Below, in pieces: positions 54,549 to 63,136 of a DNA stretch of 64,000 bases. Position numbers and translations under genes: made by a program. Source of the DNA: Bradyrhizobium elkanii USDA 76 (GTDB lineage: Bacteria; Pseudomonadota; Alphaproteobacteria; Rhizobiales; Xanthobacteraceae); the NCBI RefSeq assembly GCF_023278185.1, contig NZ_CP066356.1:6750001-6814000 (forward strand), in the 5' to 3' direction. Under the pieces are notes generated by a model. It saw only the letters and a list, made by a program, of their open reading frames with translations, searched no databases and was not told where the DNA came from. Position 1 is the first letter of the stretch, and every line of letters starts with the position of its first letter.

Positions 54549-54767
54549 ATGAGCGAAGAATTCGAACTCAGACCCGATCAGTGGGATGCGCTGAAAGCGT
54601 TGCGGGCTCCCGCAGCAAACCCTTCACGGCTGAACCGCTTTGCCGTCGAAAGCCTGGTCACGCTCGGCTATGTTGCGGTGCGAGGAGACTCGTTTGAGCT
54701 GACACCCGCGGGCCGCAAGGTGCTGGTCCGCGGTTCATCACTGCTGCTGCTCGATATCGCAGCCTGA
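54549..54767 (+). CDS. Small protein, possible winged-helix, unknown function
   Basis: A 72-residue protein from ATG 54549. The sequence MSEEFELRPDQWDALKALR then NRFAVESLVTLGYVAVRGDS and ELTPAGRKVLVRG resembles a minimal winged helix: helices then a beta wing ending in TPAGRKVL. It is just right of the repeat cluster, so it might bind there. No family assigned; it could also be a small structural protein. Confidence 0.55.
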   Translation: MSEEFELRPDQWDALKALRAPAANPSRLNRFAVESLVTLGYVAVRGDSFELTPAGRKVLVRGSSLLLLDIAA

Positions 54768-54795
54768 AACTGACACGAAGCTTGCACACGCGGCA

Positions 54796-57700
54796 TCATG
54801 CCGCGTGTGCTTTTCCAGGGATGGTCGTCTCGCCGTGCTGCGTCAGCGGCTTCATGCCGGTGAGGCTGCGCAGCAGCACATAGAACACCGGCGTCAGGAA
54901 CAGGCCGAACACCGTGACGCCGATCATGCCGGAGAACACCGCGACGCCCATCGCGCGCCGCATCTCCGAGCCCGCACCGGTCGACAGCACCAGCGGCAGC
55001 ACGCCCATGATGAACGCCATCGAGGTCATCAGGATCGGCCGCAGCCGCAGCCGGCTCGCCTCGATCGCGGCACGGATCGGCGAGCGCCCGGCGAATTCGA
55101 GCTCGCGCGCGAATTCGACGATCAGGATGGCGTTCTTGGCCGACAATCCGACCAGCACGATCAGGCCGATCTGGGTGAAGACGTTGTTGTCGCCCTTCGA
55201 CAACCAGACGCCGAACATCGCCGCCAAGAGGCCCATCGGCACGATCATGATGATCGAGAGCGGCAGCGCCAGGCTCTCATAGAGCGCGGCAAGCACCAGG
55301 AACACCAAGAGGATCGCCAGCGGAAACACCCAGATTCCGGAATTGCCGGCGATGAACTCCTGATAGGTCAGGTCGGTCCATTCGAAGGCAAAGCCCGGCG
55401 GCAGCGTTTCGGCCGCGATCCGCGTCGCCGCCTCCTGCGCCTGGCCGGAGGAAAAGCCGGGCGCCGCGGCGGCGTTGATGTCCGACGACAGGAAGCCGTT
55501 ATAGCGGATCGCACGCTCCGGACCCGCACTCTGGCGGACCTTCAGCAAGGCCGACAGCGGCACCATGTCACCCGACGACGAGCGCACCTTGAGCTGCCTG
55601 ATGTCGTCGGCACGCGCGCGGAACGGCGCGTCCGCCTGCACATAGACCGAATAGGTGCGGCCGAATTTGTTGAAGTCGTTGACGTAGTAGGAACCGAGAT
55701 AGATCTGCAGCGTGTTGAACACCTCCGTGACCGGCACGCCGAGCTGCAACGCCTTGGTGCGGTCGATGTCGGCGAACAGCTGCGGCACGTTGACCTGGAA
55801 GCTCGAGAACACGCCGGCGATCTCCGGCGCCTTCTGCATCGCCGCCATGAACGCCTTGGTCGCGTCGTTCAACGCCTCATAGCCGAGGCCGGCGCGGTCC
55901 TCGATCTGCAGCTTGAAGCCGCCGATGGTGCCGAGGCCGTTGACCGGCGGCGGGGGGAACATGGCGATGAAGGCATCCTGGATGCCGGCATATTTCTTGT
56001 TCAGCGCGGCCGCGATCGCCGGACCGCTGAGCGAGGGATCCTTGCGCTCGTCGAACGGCTTCAAGGTCGAGAACACGATGCCGGCGTTGGAGGAGTTGGT
56101 GAAGCCGGAGATCGACAGGCCAGGAAACGCCACCGAGCTTTCGACGCCGGGCTGGGTCAGCGCGATGTCGCTCATCTTGCGGATCACTTCCTCGGTGCGG
56201 TCGAGCGTCGCGCCGTCGGGCAGCCGCGCAAAGCCGACCAGATACTGCTTGTCCTGGCCCGGCACGAAGCCACTCGGCACCTGCTTGAACAGCACGCCCG
56301 TCAGGCCGATTAGCAGCACATAGAGGCCGATCACCACGGCCTTGCCGTAGATCACCTTGGTGACGGTGCGGCCGTAGTTCTCGGAAGACTTCGTAAAGAC
56401 CTTGTTGAAGCCGCGGAAGAACCAGCCGAGCGACCTTTCCATGATCCGGGTCAGCCAGTCCTTCGGCTCATGATGCCCCTTCAGCAGCAGCGCCGACAGC
56501 GCCGGCGACAGCGTCAGCGAGTTGATCGCTGATATCACGGTCGAGATCGCAATCGTCAGCGCGAACTGCTTGTAGAACTGTCCGGTGAGGCCGGAGATGA
56601 AGGCGAGCGGCACGAACACCGCGATCAAGACCAGCGCGATCGCGATGATCGGGCCGGACACTTCGCGCATCGCCTGGTTGGTGGCGTCGCGCGGCGACAG
56701 GCCGGACTCGATGTTGCGCTCGACGTTCTCGACCACAACGATAGCGTCGTCAACCACAATGCCGATCGCCAGCACCAGGCCGAACAGGCTGAGCGCGTTG
56801 ATCGAGAAGCCGAACACATGCATCACCGCGAAGGTGCCGACGATCGACACCGGGACCGCGATCAATGGAATGATCGAGGCGCGCCAGGTCTGCAGGAACA
56901 GGATCACGACCAGCACGACGAGCGCGACCGCCTCGAGCAGCGTGTGGATGACGGCTTCGATCGACGAGCGCACGAATTGCGTCGGATCGTAGACGATCTG
57001 GTAGGACACGCCTTCCGGCATGTTCTTCTTGATCTCGGCCATCGTGGCGCGAACATGGTCGGAGATCTCCAGCGCGTTCGAACCGGGTGCCTGGAAGATC
57101 GGGATCGCGACCGCCTGCTTGTTGTCGAGCAGCGAGCGCAGGCCGTATTCGGAGGCGCCAAGCTCGACCCGCGCGACGTCGCGCAGCCGCACCACTTCGC
57201 CCGCCGAACCGGTCTTGACCACGATGTCGCCGAACTGTTCCTCTGTCGACAGCCGCCCCTCGGCGTTGACGGAGAGCTGGAGGTCGATGCCCTTGACGCT
57301 GGGCGAGGAGCCGACCACGCCGGCGGCGGCCTCGACGTTCTGCGCCTGGATCGCGCGCACCACGTCGCTCGCGGTCAGCGAATGCTCGGCGGCCTTCTGC
57401 GGATCGACCCAGACCCGCATCGAATAGTCGCCGGCGCCATAGAGCTGGACGTCGCCGACGCCATCGATCCGCGCCAGCCGGTCCTTGACGTTGAGCACCG
57501 CGTAGTTGCGCAGATACGTCATGTCATAGCGGTTGTTCGGCGACAGCAGATGCACGACCATGGTGAGGTCGGGCGAGCTCTTCTTGGTGATGATGCCGAG
57601 CTGGCGCACCACGGCCGGCAGGCGCGGCTCGGCCTGCTGCACGCGGTTCTGCACCAGCTGGGTCGCCTTGTCGGGGTCGGTGCCGAGCCGGAACGTCACC

Positions 57701-57978
57701 GTCAGCGTCATCGCGCCGTCGGTGGTCGCCTGGCTCGACATGTAGAGCATGCCTTCGACGCCGTTGATCTGCTCCTCGATCGGCGTGGCCACCGTCTCGG
57801 CGATCACCTTTGGATTGGCGCCGGGATAGGTCGCGCGCACCACGACCGACGGCGGCACCACGTCGGGATATTCCGAGATCGGCATCGCCAGCAGCGAGAT
57901 CAGGCCGGCCAGGAAGATCAGGATCGAAAGCACGCCGGCGAAGATCGGCCGGTCGATAAAGAATTTTGAGAGATTCAT
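54796..57978 (-). CDS. RND multidrug efflux transporter, inner-membrane permease
   Basis: A 1060-residue HAE1-type proton-driven efflux pump (AcrB/MexB class). The first transmembrane helix is near residues 10-28 and a TM2-6 block near 340-540. TM4 contains IGIVVDDAIVVVENVER, the conserved Asp pair for proton relay. The Pro/Gly-rich porter regions, a second TM block (about 870-1040) and the GLSAKNAILIVEFARE signature are present. It lies 23 bp downstream of its adaptor gene. No outer-membrane TolC-type gene is in the window. Confidence 0.94.
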   Translation of the reverse strand: MNLSKFFIDRPIFAGVLSILIFLAGLISLLAMPISEYPDVVPPSVVVRATYPGANPKVIAETVATPIEEQINGVEGMLYMSSQATTDGAMTLTVTFRLGTDPDKATQLVQNRVQQAEPRLPAVVRQLGIITKKSSPDLTMVVHLLSPNNRYDMTYLRNYAVLNVKDRLARIDGVGDVQLYGAGDYSMRVWVDPQKAAEHSLTASDVVRAIQAQNVEAAAGVVGSSPSVKGIDLQLSVNAEGRLSTEEQFGDIVVKTGSAGEVVRLRDVARVELGASEYGLRSLLDNKQAVAIPIFQAPGSNALEISDHVRATMAEIKKNMPEGVSYQIVYDPTQFVRSSIEAVIHTLLEAVALVVLVVILFLQTWRASIIPLIAVPVSIVGTFAVMHVFGFSINALSLFGLVLAIGIVVDDAIVVVENVERNIESGLSPRDATNQAMREVSGPIIAIALVLIAVFVPLAFISGLTGQFYKQFALTIAISTVISAINSLTLSPALSALLLKGHHEPKDWLTRIMERSLGWFFRGFNKVFTKSSENYGRTVTKVIYGKAVVIGLYVLLIGLTGVLFKQVPSGFVPGQDKQYLVGFARLPDGATLDRTEEVIRKMSDIALTQPGVESSVAFPGLSISGFTNSSNAGIVFSTLKPFDERKDPSLSGPAIAAALNKKYAGIQDAFIAMFPPPPVNGLGTIGGFKLQIEDRAGLGYEALNDATKAFMAAMQKAPEIAGVFSSFQVNVPQLFADIDRTKALQLGVPVTEVFNTLQIYLGSYYVNDFNKFGRTYSVYVQADAPFRARADDIRQLKVRSSSGDMVPLSALLKVRQSAGPERAIRYNGFLSSDINAAAAPGFSSGQAQEAATRIAAETLPPGFAFEWTDLTYQEFIAGNSGIWVFPLAILLVFLVLAALYESLALPLSIIMIVPMGLLAAMFGVWLSKGDNNVFTQIGLIVLVGLSAKNAILIVEFARELEFAGRSPIRAAIEASRLRLRPILMTSMAFIMGVLPLVLSTGAGSEMRRAMGVAVFSGMIGVTVFGLFLTPVFYVLLRSLTGMKPLTQHGETTIPGKAHAA

Positions 57979-58001
57979 GGCTCCGCCCCCGCGCGCAGCG
58001 C

Positions 58002-59246
58002 CTAGCGCTGCACGACGTGCTGGTTGGTTTCAGTGGATGCCTGCTGCATGCCGCGCGCTCCCATCTCGGCGACTTCCATCTTCAGAAGTGCGCCCGGACG
58101 CACGCGCTGCAGGCCGTTGACGACGATGCGGTCGCCGGATTTCAGGCCGGCGGTGACGATCCGCAGGCCATCGACCGCGCCGCCAAGCGTGACGGAACGA
58201 TAGACCGCGCGGCTGTCGTCGCCGACCAGCATGACGAACTTCTTGTCCTGGTCGGTGCCGACGGCGCGCTCGTCGATCAGCACCAGCGTCTGCTGCTTGG
58301 GCTGGCCCATGCGCACGCGGGCGAACTGCCCGGGTATCAACCGGCCGTCATCGTTCTTGAACACGGCGCGGACGCGGATGGTGCCGCTCTGCCCGTTGAC
58401 CTGGTTGTCGATCAGCTGGATGTGCCCCTTGGCGCTGAGGCCGCCCGACGTCACCATGTCGACCGGGATCTGGTCGAGATTGCCGCGCTTGCCGGAGGCG
58501 TCCGCGATCGAGTTCAGCGCGCGCAGCACGACTTCCTCGTCGGCATCGAAGCTCGCATAGATCGGATTGACCGAGACCAGCGAGGTCAGGACCGGCGAAG
58601 AGGTGCCTGCCGCGACGAGATTGCCGACCGTGACCTCGATCCTGCCGACCCGGCCATCGACCGGCGCCCGCACCTCGGTGTAGTCGAGATTGAGTTTGGC
58701 CGTCTGCAGCGCGGCCTCGGCGGCCTTGACGTTGGCGACTGCCTCGCGGTTGGCGTTGTCGCGCTGGTCGAAATCGCGCTTGGTCACGATGTTGTTGCCG
58801 ACCAGCTGCGCGCCGCGCTCGACTTCGCTCGTGGTGAACACGACGCGGGCCTTGGCGGCCTCGAGCTGCGCCTGGGCGCGATCGACCTCGGCGGCGTAGG
58901 GCGCCGGGTCGATCTTGAACAGGATGTCGCCGGACTTCACCAGCGCGCCCTCGGTGAAGTTGGTCGAAAGGATCGCACCCGCCACCCGCGGCCGGAGCTG
59001 GACACGGTCGACGGCTTCGAGCCGGCCGGAGAAGTCATCGAACAGTGTGGTCGGCCGCGGCTGGATCACGGCAACGGTTACCGGGACCGCCGGCTCGGGA
59101 GCCGCGGCAGTCGCGGTCGCCTGTGCGGCATGAAAATAGTGGCCGGTCGCGATCGAACCAGCCACCGCGAGGGCGCCAAGGATTACGATACCGCCGACGA
59201 CACGTCGGAAGCGGCCGGAACGGGGATTTTGGGTTGACGAAGGCAT
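58002..59246 (-). CDS. RND efflux periplasmic adaptor (membrane fusion protein)
   Basis: A 414-residue membrane fusion protein. A single membrane anchor lies near 17-37 (GGIVILGALAVAGSIATGHY). The lipoyl half-motif LRPRVAGAILSTNFTEGALV is followed by helical-hairpin (DRAQAQLEAAKARVVFTTSE), second lipoyl (VRAPVDGRVGRIEVTVGNLV), beta-barrel and membrane-proximal domains. It connects the RND permease to an outer-membrane duct. First gene of the pump operon, with GGAGCG before the ATG and the TetR-type operator 15 bp upstream. Confidence 0.93.
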   Translation of the reverse strand: MPSSTQNPRSGRFRRVVGGIVILGALAVAGSIATGHYFHAAQATATAAAPEPAVPVTVAVIQPRPTTLFDDFSGRLEAVDRVQLRPRVAGAILSTNFTEGALVKSGDILFKIDPAPYAAEVDRAQAQLEAAKARVVFTTSEVERGAQLVGNNIVTKRDFDQRDNANREAVANVKAAEAALQTAKLNLDYTEVRAPVDGRVGRIEVTVGNLVAAGTSSPVLTSLVSVNPIYASFDADEEVVLRALNSIADASGKRGNLDQIPVDMVTSGGLSAKGHIQLIDNQVNGQSGTIRVRAVFKNDDGRLIPGQFARVRMGQPKQQTLVLIDERAVGTDQDKKFVMLVGDDSRAVYRSVTLGGAVDGLRIVTAGLKSGDRIVVNGLQRVRPGALLKMEVAEMGARGMQQASTETNQHVVQR

Positions 59247-59261
59247 TCACGCGCTCCAGAT

Positions 59262-59283
59262 ATCTGTAGTGTTCGCTACAGAT
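59262..59283. promoter_or_regulatory. TetR-type operator between the RND operon and its regulator
   Basis: ATCTGTAG-TGTTCG-CTACAGAT is a perfect inverted repeat, 8-bp arms with a 6-bp spacer. It lies 15 bp upstream of the adaptor start codon, in the leader of the pump transcript. A looser dyad GATAC/GTATC is at 59308-59321. Repression by the divergent TetR protein is inferred. Confidence 0.7.
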
Positions 59284-59450
59284 GTGGAGCTGGACGCCGG
59301 TTCGCAAGATACTTATGTATCGAGCACTATGAATTTCTTATCTCATTCATGGGGAAATGGGAAGTCGCGAAAAAACATCACGTGCAACAAGAGGATAAGC
59401 CAGGGACAATCCGTCATAGAAACGGCACCCGGCTTACGGAGCAACGAAAA

Positions 59451-60050
59451 ATGGGAATGGGACGCCCCCGCGCTTTCGACGCGGACGCCGCTTTGGACCA
59501 GGCCATGGATGTGTTCTGGCGCCACGGTTACGAGGGCGCGACGATCGCGCAGCTTACCGAGGCGATGAATATCAATCCGCCCAGTCTCTATGCCGCCTTT
59601 GGCAGCAAAGAGGGTCTGCTGAAGGCCGCGCTCGACCGCTACACCGAGAAACGCGACGCCTGGATGGAAAAGGTCTTGGACGCCCCCACCGCCCGAGAGG
59701 TGGCCGAACGATTTCTGATGGAGCACGCGGACGCCCAAACCGATCCCGCCAATCCGCCCGGCTGTCTGCTGGTCCAGGGCGGCCTTGCCTGCGGCACCGG
59801 CTCGGAGAATGTTCCATTTGAACTGGCAGCGCGCCGCACCCGAACCGAGGACCAGTTGTACGAACGTTTTGTCCGCGCGAAGGCCGAACGCGACCTGGGC
59901 GAAGGCGCCGATCCGGCCACCCTTGCCCGTTATCTCTCCGCGGTGACATCAGGCATGTGCGTGATGGCCTCCTCGGGCGCCGACCGCAACGCGCTGCGCG
60001 AGATTGCAGCGGTGTCGCTGAAGGCGTTTGATGAGCAGGCGAAGGGGTAG
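59451..60050 (+). CDS. TetR/AcrR-family regulator, probable repressor of the RND pump
   Basis: A 199-residue regulator. The N-terminal helix-turn-helix (residues 1-55) reads RPRAFDADAALDQAMDVFWR then GYEGATIAQLTEAMNINPPS and LYAAFGSKEGLL, a textbook TetR motif. The C-terminal ligand domain has PPGCLLVQGGLACGTGSENV, common in the AcrR/YxaF-like group. ATG at 59451 is used; the frame also runs 34 codons upstream. It is divergent from the pump genes, with the inverted repeat between. Confidence 0.9.
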   Translation: MGMGRPRAFDADAALDQAMDVFWRHGYEGATIAQLTEAMNINPPSLYAAFGSKEGLLKAALDRYTEKRDAWMEKVLDAPTAREVAERFLMEHADAQTDPANPPGCLLVQGGLACGTGSENVPFELAARRTRTEDQLYERFVRAKAERDLGEGADPATLARYLSAVTSGMCVMASSGADRNALREIAAVSLKAFDEQAKG

Positions 60051-60103
60051 AGCGGTTCACATCAAGCGCCTGCGAGCCCCAACGAAGTTGGGAGTGACCG
60101 GGG

Positions 60104-61828
60104 ATGAAGCATTGGACCGGCTGGCTGCCGGGTCTCGACACGCTGCGTCGATATCAAGCGGCGTGGCTTCCACACGACATCGTTGCCGGGCTTGTGCTCG
60201 CGACCATGCTGGTCCCGGTCGGCATCGCCTATGCGGAAGCGTCCGGCTTGCCCGGCATCTACGGGCTCTATGCGACGATCGTCCCGCTGCTTGTCTACGC
60301 GCTGTTCGGGCCGAGCCGCATCCTTGTCCTCGGACCGGACTCGGCGCTTGCGGCCATCATCCTCGGCGTCGTCGTTCCGCTGTCGGGCGGCGATCCCCTG
60401 CGCGCGGCAACCTTGGCCGCCATGATGGCCGTCGTCTCCGGCTCGATATGCATCGTCGCGGGCATCGCGCGGCTGGGATTCCTGACCGAGCTTCTCTCCA
60501 AGCCGATCCGCTACGGCTACATGAACGGAATAGCCCTGACCGTGCTGATCAGCCAGCTGCCAAAGCTGTTCGGCTTTTCCATTGAAGGCGATGGACCTCT
60601 GCGCAGCCTCTGGGCGGTCGTCGGAGCAATCGTCGACGGAAAGACGCATTGGGCGACCCTCGGGATCGGCGTTGCGACGCTGGCGGTGATCCTGCTGCTC
60701 GCGCGGAACAAGCGGCTGCCGGGCATTCTGATTGCCGTCGTCGCGGCGACGGTCATCACCGGCGTTCTCGACCTCGGGGCGCGCTTCGGCGTGACGGTCC
60801 TGGGTTCGCTTCCCCAGGGCCTGCCGGGATTTGCCATTCCCCGGATCGGCTATGGCGACATCGTGCAGGTGCTGATCGGCGGCTGCGCCGTCGCGCTGGT
60901 GTCGTTCGCCGACACCAGCGTGCTTTCGCGCGCCTATGCGGGACGATTGGGCGATCGCGTTGATCCCAACCAGGAGATGGTGGGGCTCGGCGCGGCCAAT
61001 CTGGCGGCCGGCTTTTTTCAGGGTTTTCCGATCAGCAGCAGCGGATCGCGCACGCCTGTCGCGGAAGCCGCCGGAGCGCGCACGCAATTGACCAGCGTCA
61101 TCGGCGCGCTGGCCATCGCCTTTCTGCTGCTGATAGCGCCGAACCTGCTTCAGCACCTGCCCAACGCCGCGTTGGCCGCCGTCGTCATCGCCGCCGCGCT
61201 CGGCCTGTTCGAGGTCGGCGACCTCAGGCGAATCTACCGCATTCAGCAGTGGGAGTTCTGGTTATCGATGGTCTGCTTTGTCGGCGTGGCCGTGCTGGGC
61301 GTGATTCCGGGAATAGGCCTCGCCATCGTGCTCGCCATCGTCGAGTTCCTGTGGGACGGCTGGCGGCCGCATTCCGCCGTGCTGGGCCGCGCCTCCGGCG
61401 TGAAGGGCTATCACGACATCACGCGATACCCGGATGCGCGCCAGATCCCCGGGCTGGTGCTGTTCCGGTGGGATGCGCCGCTGTTCTTTGCCAATGCCGA
61501 GTTCTTCAAGGAACGCGCGCTGGATGCGGTGGCGAAATCTCCGACTCCGGTACGCTGGCTGGTGGTCACGGCCGAGCCGGTCACCAGCGTGGACGTGACC
61601 GCCGGCGATATTCTCGCCGAGCTGGACGAGGCATTGCACGCACAGAAGATCGAGCTGTGCTTTGCCGAGCTCAAGGACCCCGTCAAGGACAAGCTGAAGA
61701 AATTCGGCCTGTTGGCGCAGCTCGGCGAGAACAACTTCTTCCCGACCATCGGCGTCGCCGTTGCGCGCTACCTCGAGATCAACGACGACGTGATTTGGGA
61801 GGACTGGGAAGACCGGGCTGACGCCTAG
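60104..61828 (+). CDS. SulP-family inorganic anion transporter with STAS domain
   Basis: A 574-residue membrane transporter for sulphate, bicarbonate or similar anions. The 12-14 span domain (about 15-420) includes ATMLVPVGIAYAEASGLPGI, FQGFPISSSGSRTPVAEAAG and LAAVVIAAALGLFEVGDLRR. The cytoplasmic STAS domain covers about 440-560 (LVLFRWDAPLFFANAEFFKE then VTSVDVTAGDILAEL). Substrate is not resolved; no carbonic anhydrase is attached. It follows the TetR gene by 53 bp on the same strand. Confidence 0.93.
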   Translation: MKHWTGWLPGLDTLRRYQAAWLPHDIVAGLVLATMLVPVGIAYAEASGLPGIYGLYATIVPLLVYALFGPSRILVLGPDSALAAIILGVVVPLSGGDPLRAATLAAMMAVVSGSICIVAGIARLGFLTELLSKPIRYGYMNGIALTVLISQLPKLFGFSIEGDGPLRSLWAVVGAIVDGKTHWATLGIGVATLAVILLLARNKRLPGILIAVVAATVITGVLDLGARFGVTVLGSLPQGLPGFAIPRIGYGDIVQVLIGGCAVALVSFADTSVLSRAYAGRLGDRVDPNQEMVGLGAANLAAGFFQGFPISSSGSRTPVAEAAGARTQLTSVIGALAIAFLLLIAPNLLQHLPNAALAAVVIAAALGLFEVGDLRRIYRIQQWEFWLSMVCFVGVAVLGVIPGIGLAIVLAIVEFLWDGWRPHSAVLGRASGVKGYHDITRYPDARQIPGLVLFRWDAPLFFANAEFFKERALDAVAKSPTPVRWLVVTAEPVTSVDVTAGDILAELDEALHAQKIELCFAELKDPVKDKLKKFGLLAQLGENNFFPTIGVAVARYLEINDDVIWEDWEDRADA

Positions 61829-61857
61829 CTAGGTCTAATCCCAGCCTTCCGGGCGGA

Positions 61858-62469
61858 TCACCACATCGTCTGCCGCGCGCGCTCCGGCCATTCGCGATCG
61901 TATTTTTCGCCTCCGACCGTGTGCTCGCTCATCTCGGCAAGGATCTGGCCCGGCGTCGGCAACGCCTTCGGATCGACCCGCTTGTCCGGATTCCAGAGAT
62001 CGGAGCGCACGATCGCGCGGGCGCACTGGAAATAGATTTCCTCCACATTCATGACGATCACCGTGCGCGGTGCCTTGCCTTCCATCGTGAAGGAGGCGAG
62101 CAGCTCCGGCTCGGCCGTGACGTAGGCACGGCCGTTGACGCGCAGCGTGCTGCCCGAGCCCGGAATCAGGAACAGCAGCCCGACGCGGGGATCGCGGACG
62201 ATGTTGCGCAGCGAATCACAGCGATTGTTGCCGCGGCGATCCGGCATCATCAGCGTCTTCGCATCATGGATGCGCACGAAGCCCGGCAGGTCGCCGCGCG
62301 GCGAGCAATCGAGCCCTTCGGGGCCTGCGGTCGCAAGCGACACGAACGGCGACTTCTCGATGAGCACACGATAGAGCGGCGTCACGTGATCGGCGACCTT
62401 CACGGTCGACGCGTCGTTCGGGAAGCCGTAGATCGCCTCAAGCTGCTCGACGGTTTCGATCACCGACAT
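61858..62469 (-). CDS. Pyridoxamine 5'-phosphate oxidase-family FMN-binding protein
   Basis: A 203-residue split-barrel flavoprotein of the MSMEG_1061 type. PFVSLATAGPEGLDCSPRGD starts the flavin barrel, followed by DRRGNNRCDSLRNIVRDPRV and LLFLIPGSGSTLRVNGRAYV. The C-terminal strand-helix (MNVEEIYFQCARAIVRSDLW) is conserved in this group. Probable F420- or FMN-dependent reductase or a heme-binding protein; not PdxH proper. The ATG at 62469 is chosen. It lies 73 bp downstream of phnN on the same strand. Confidence 0.87.
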   Translation of the reverse strand: MSVIETVEQLEAIYGFPNDASTVKVADHVTPLYRVLIEKSPFVSLATAGPEGLDCSPRGDLPGFVRIHDAKTLMMPDRRGNNRCDSLRNIVRDPRVGLLFLIPGSGSTLRVNGRAYVTAEPELLASFTMEGKAPRTVIVMNVEEIYFQCARAIVRSDLWNPDKRVDPKALPTPGQILAEMSEHTVGGEKYDREWPERARQTMW

Positions 62470-62497
62470 TCGTGCCGTTCTCCTCTGCTTCTTTGAC

Positions 62498-62541
62498 GCA
62501 TTTTCGTCACGCGAACCGGTATCCACTTCGCTCGAAAACGC
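62498..62541. repeat. Intergenic hairpin element (same arms as 15456-15512)
   Basis: Arms GCATTTTCG (62498-62506) and CGAAAACGC (62533-62541), one mismatch, repeating the outer arms of the element after dxs. It lies between phnN and the FMN-binding gene and could separate their transcripts. Confidence 0.55.
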
Positions 62542-62542
62542 T

Positions 62543-63136
62543 CTATTCGTCCCAGCGTTCGCCCTTGATGATGCGGACAAGCTGTCGCGCATGATAGTCG
62601 GCGGTGCCGGAATTGACGATGGTGAAATCGGGCGTCGACGTGCTCTCGTCGACGGTGCGGGCCAGCCGCTGCTCGAGAAGGCCGTCGCTGCTGCGCGCCC
62701 GCATCGCGAGCCGCGCGGCCAGCACATCCGGCGGCGCCGTGACCAGCACCACGACAGCATTGGCATAGTTGCGGCGCGCCGCGGCGATCACGGTGCGCGA
62801 GACGTTCGCGATCACGATGCGTCCTGCACCGATATCGTCGTTGATCGACCGCGACAGCGCATAGCGATGGCCGTGCGCTTCCCAGTGCATGGCGTAGTCA
62901 CCGGCGGCTACCGCGCGCTGGAAGCTCTCCGCGCTGACCTCCTCATTGTCCTCCGACGCCGAGGCCTGGCGGGTAATCAGCCGACGGGGAAACACGACAT
63001 CGCGATCATCGCCACAGGCCGCTTTGGCGAACCCCAGCAGCGTATCCTTGCCGGCGCCGCTCGGGCCGACCACCAGGATCAGCCGCCCGGGACCGATTCC
63101 GGCGCGCCGATCGGCGACGACGGATGCATCGGTCAT
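62543..63136 (-). CDS. phnN: Ribose 1,5-bisphosphate phosphokinase
   Basis: Converts ribose 1,5-bisphosphate to PRPP, the closing step of C-P lyase phosphonate degradation. 197 residues with a Walker A loop GPSGAGKD at 24-31 and a guanylate-kinase-like fold: RLITRQASASEDNEEVSAES (substrate), GDYAMHWEAHGHRYALSRSI, and VTAPPDVLAARLAMRARSSD. Start ATG 63136 overlaps the phnM stop by 4 bp (ATGA), so they are translationally coupled. Confidence 0.93.
   Translation of the reverse strand: MTDASVVADRRAGIGPGRLILVVGPSGAGKDTLLGFAKAACGDDRDVVFPRRLITRQASASEDNEEVSAESFQRAVAAGDYAMHWEAHGHRYALSRSINDDIGAGRIVIANVSRTVIAAARRNYANAVVVLVTAPPDVLAARLAMRARSSDGLLEQRLARTVDESTSTPDFTIVNSGTADYHARQLVRIIKGERWDE

Noticed and set aside
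54805..57969. Long open frames (502 and 383 codons) opposite the RND permease
   Set aside because: Antisense artefacts; the permease has complete signatures on the left strand.
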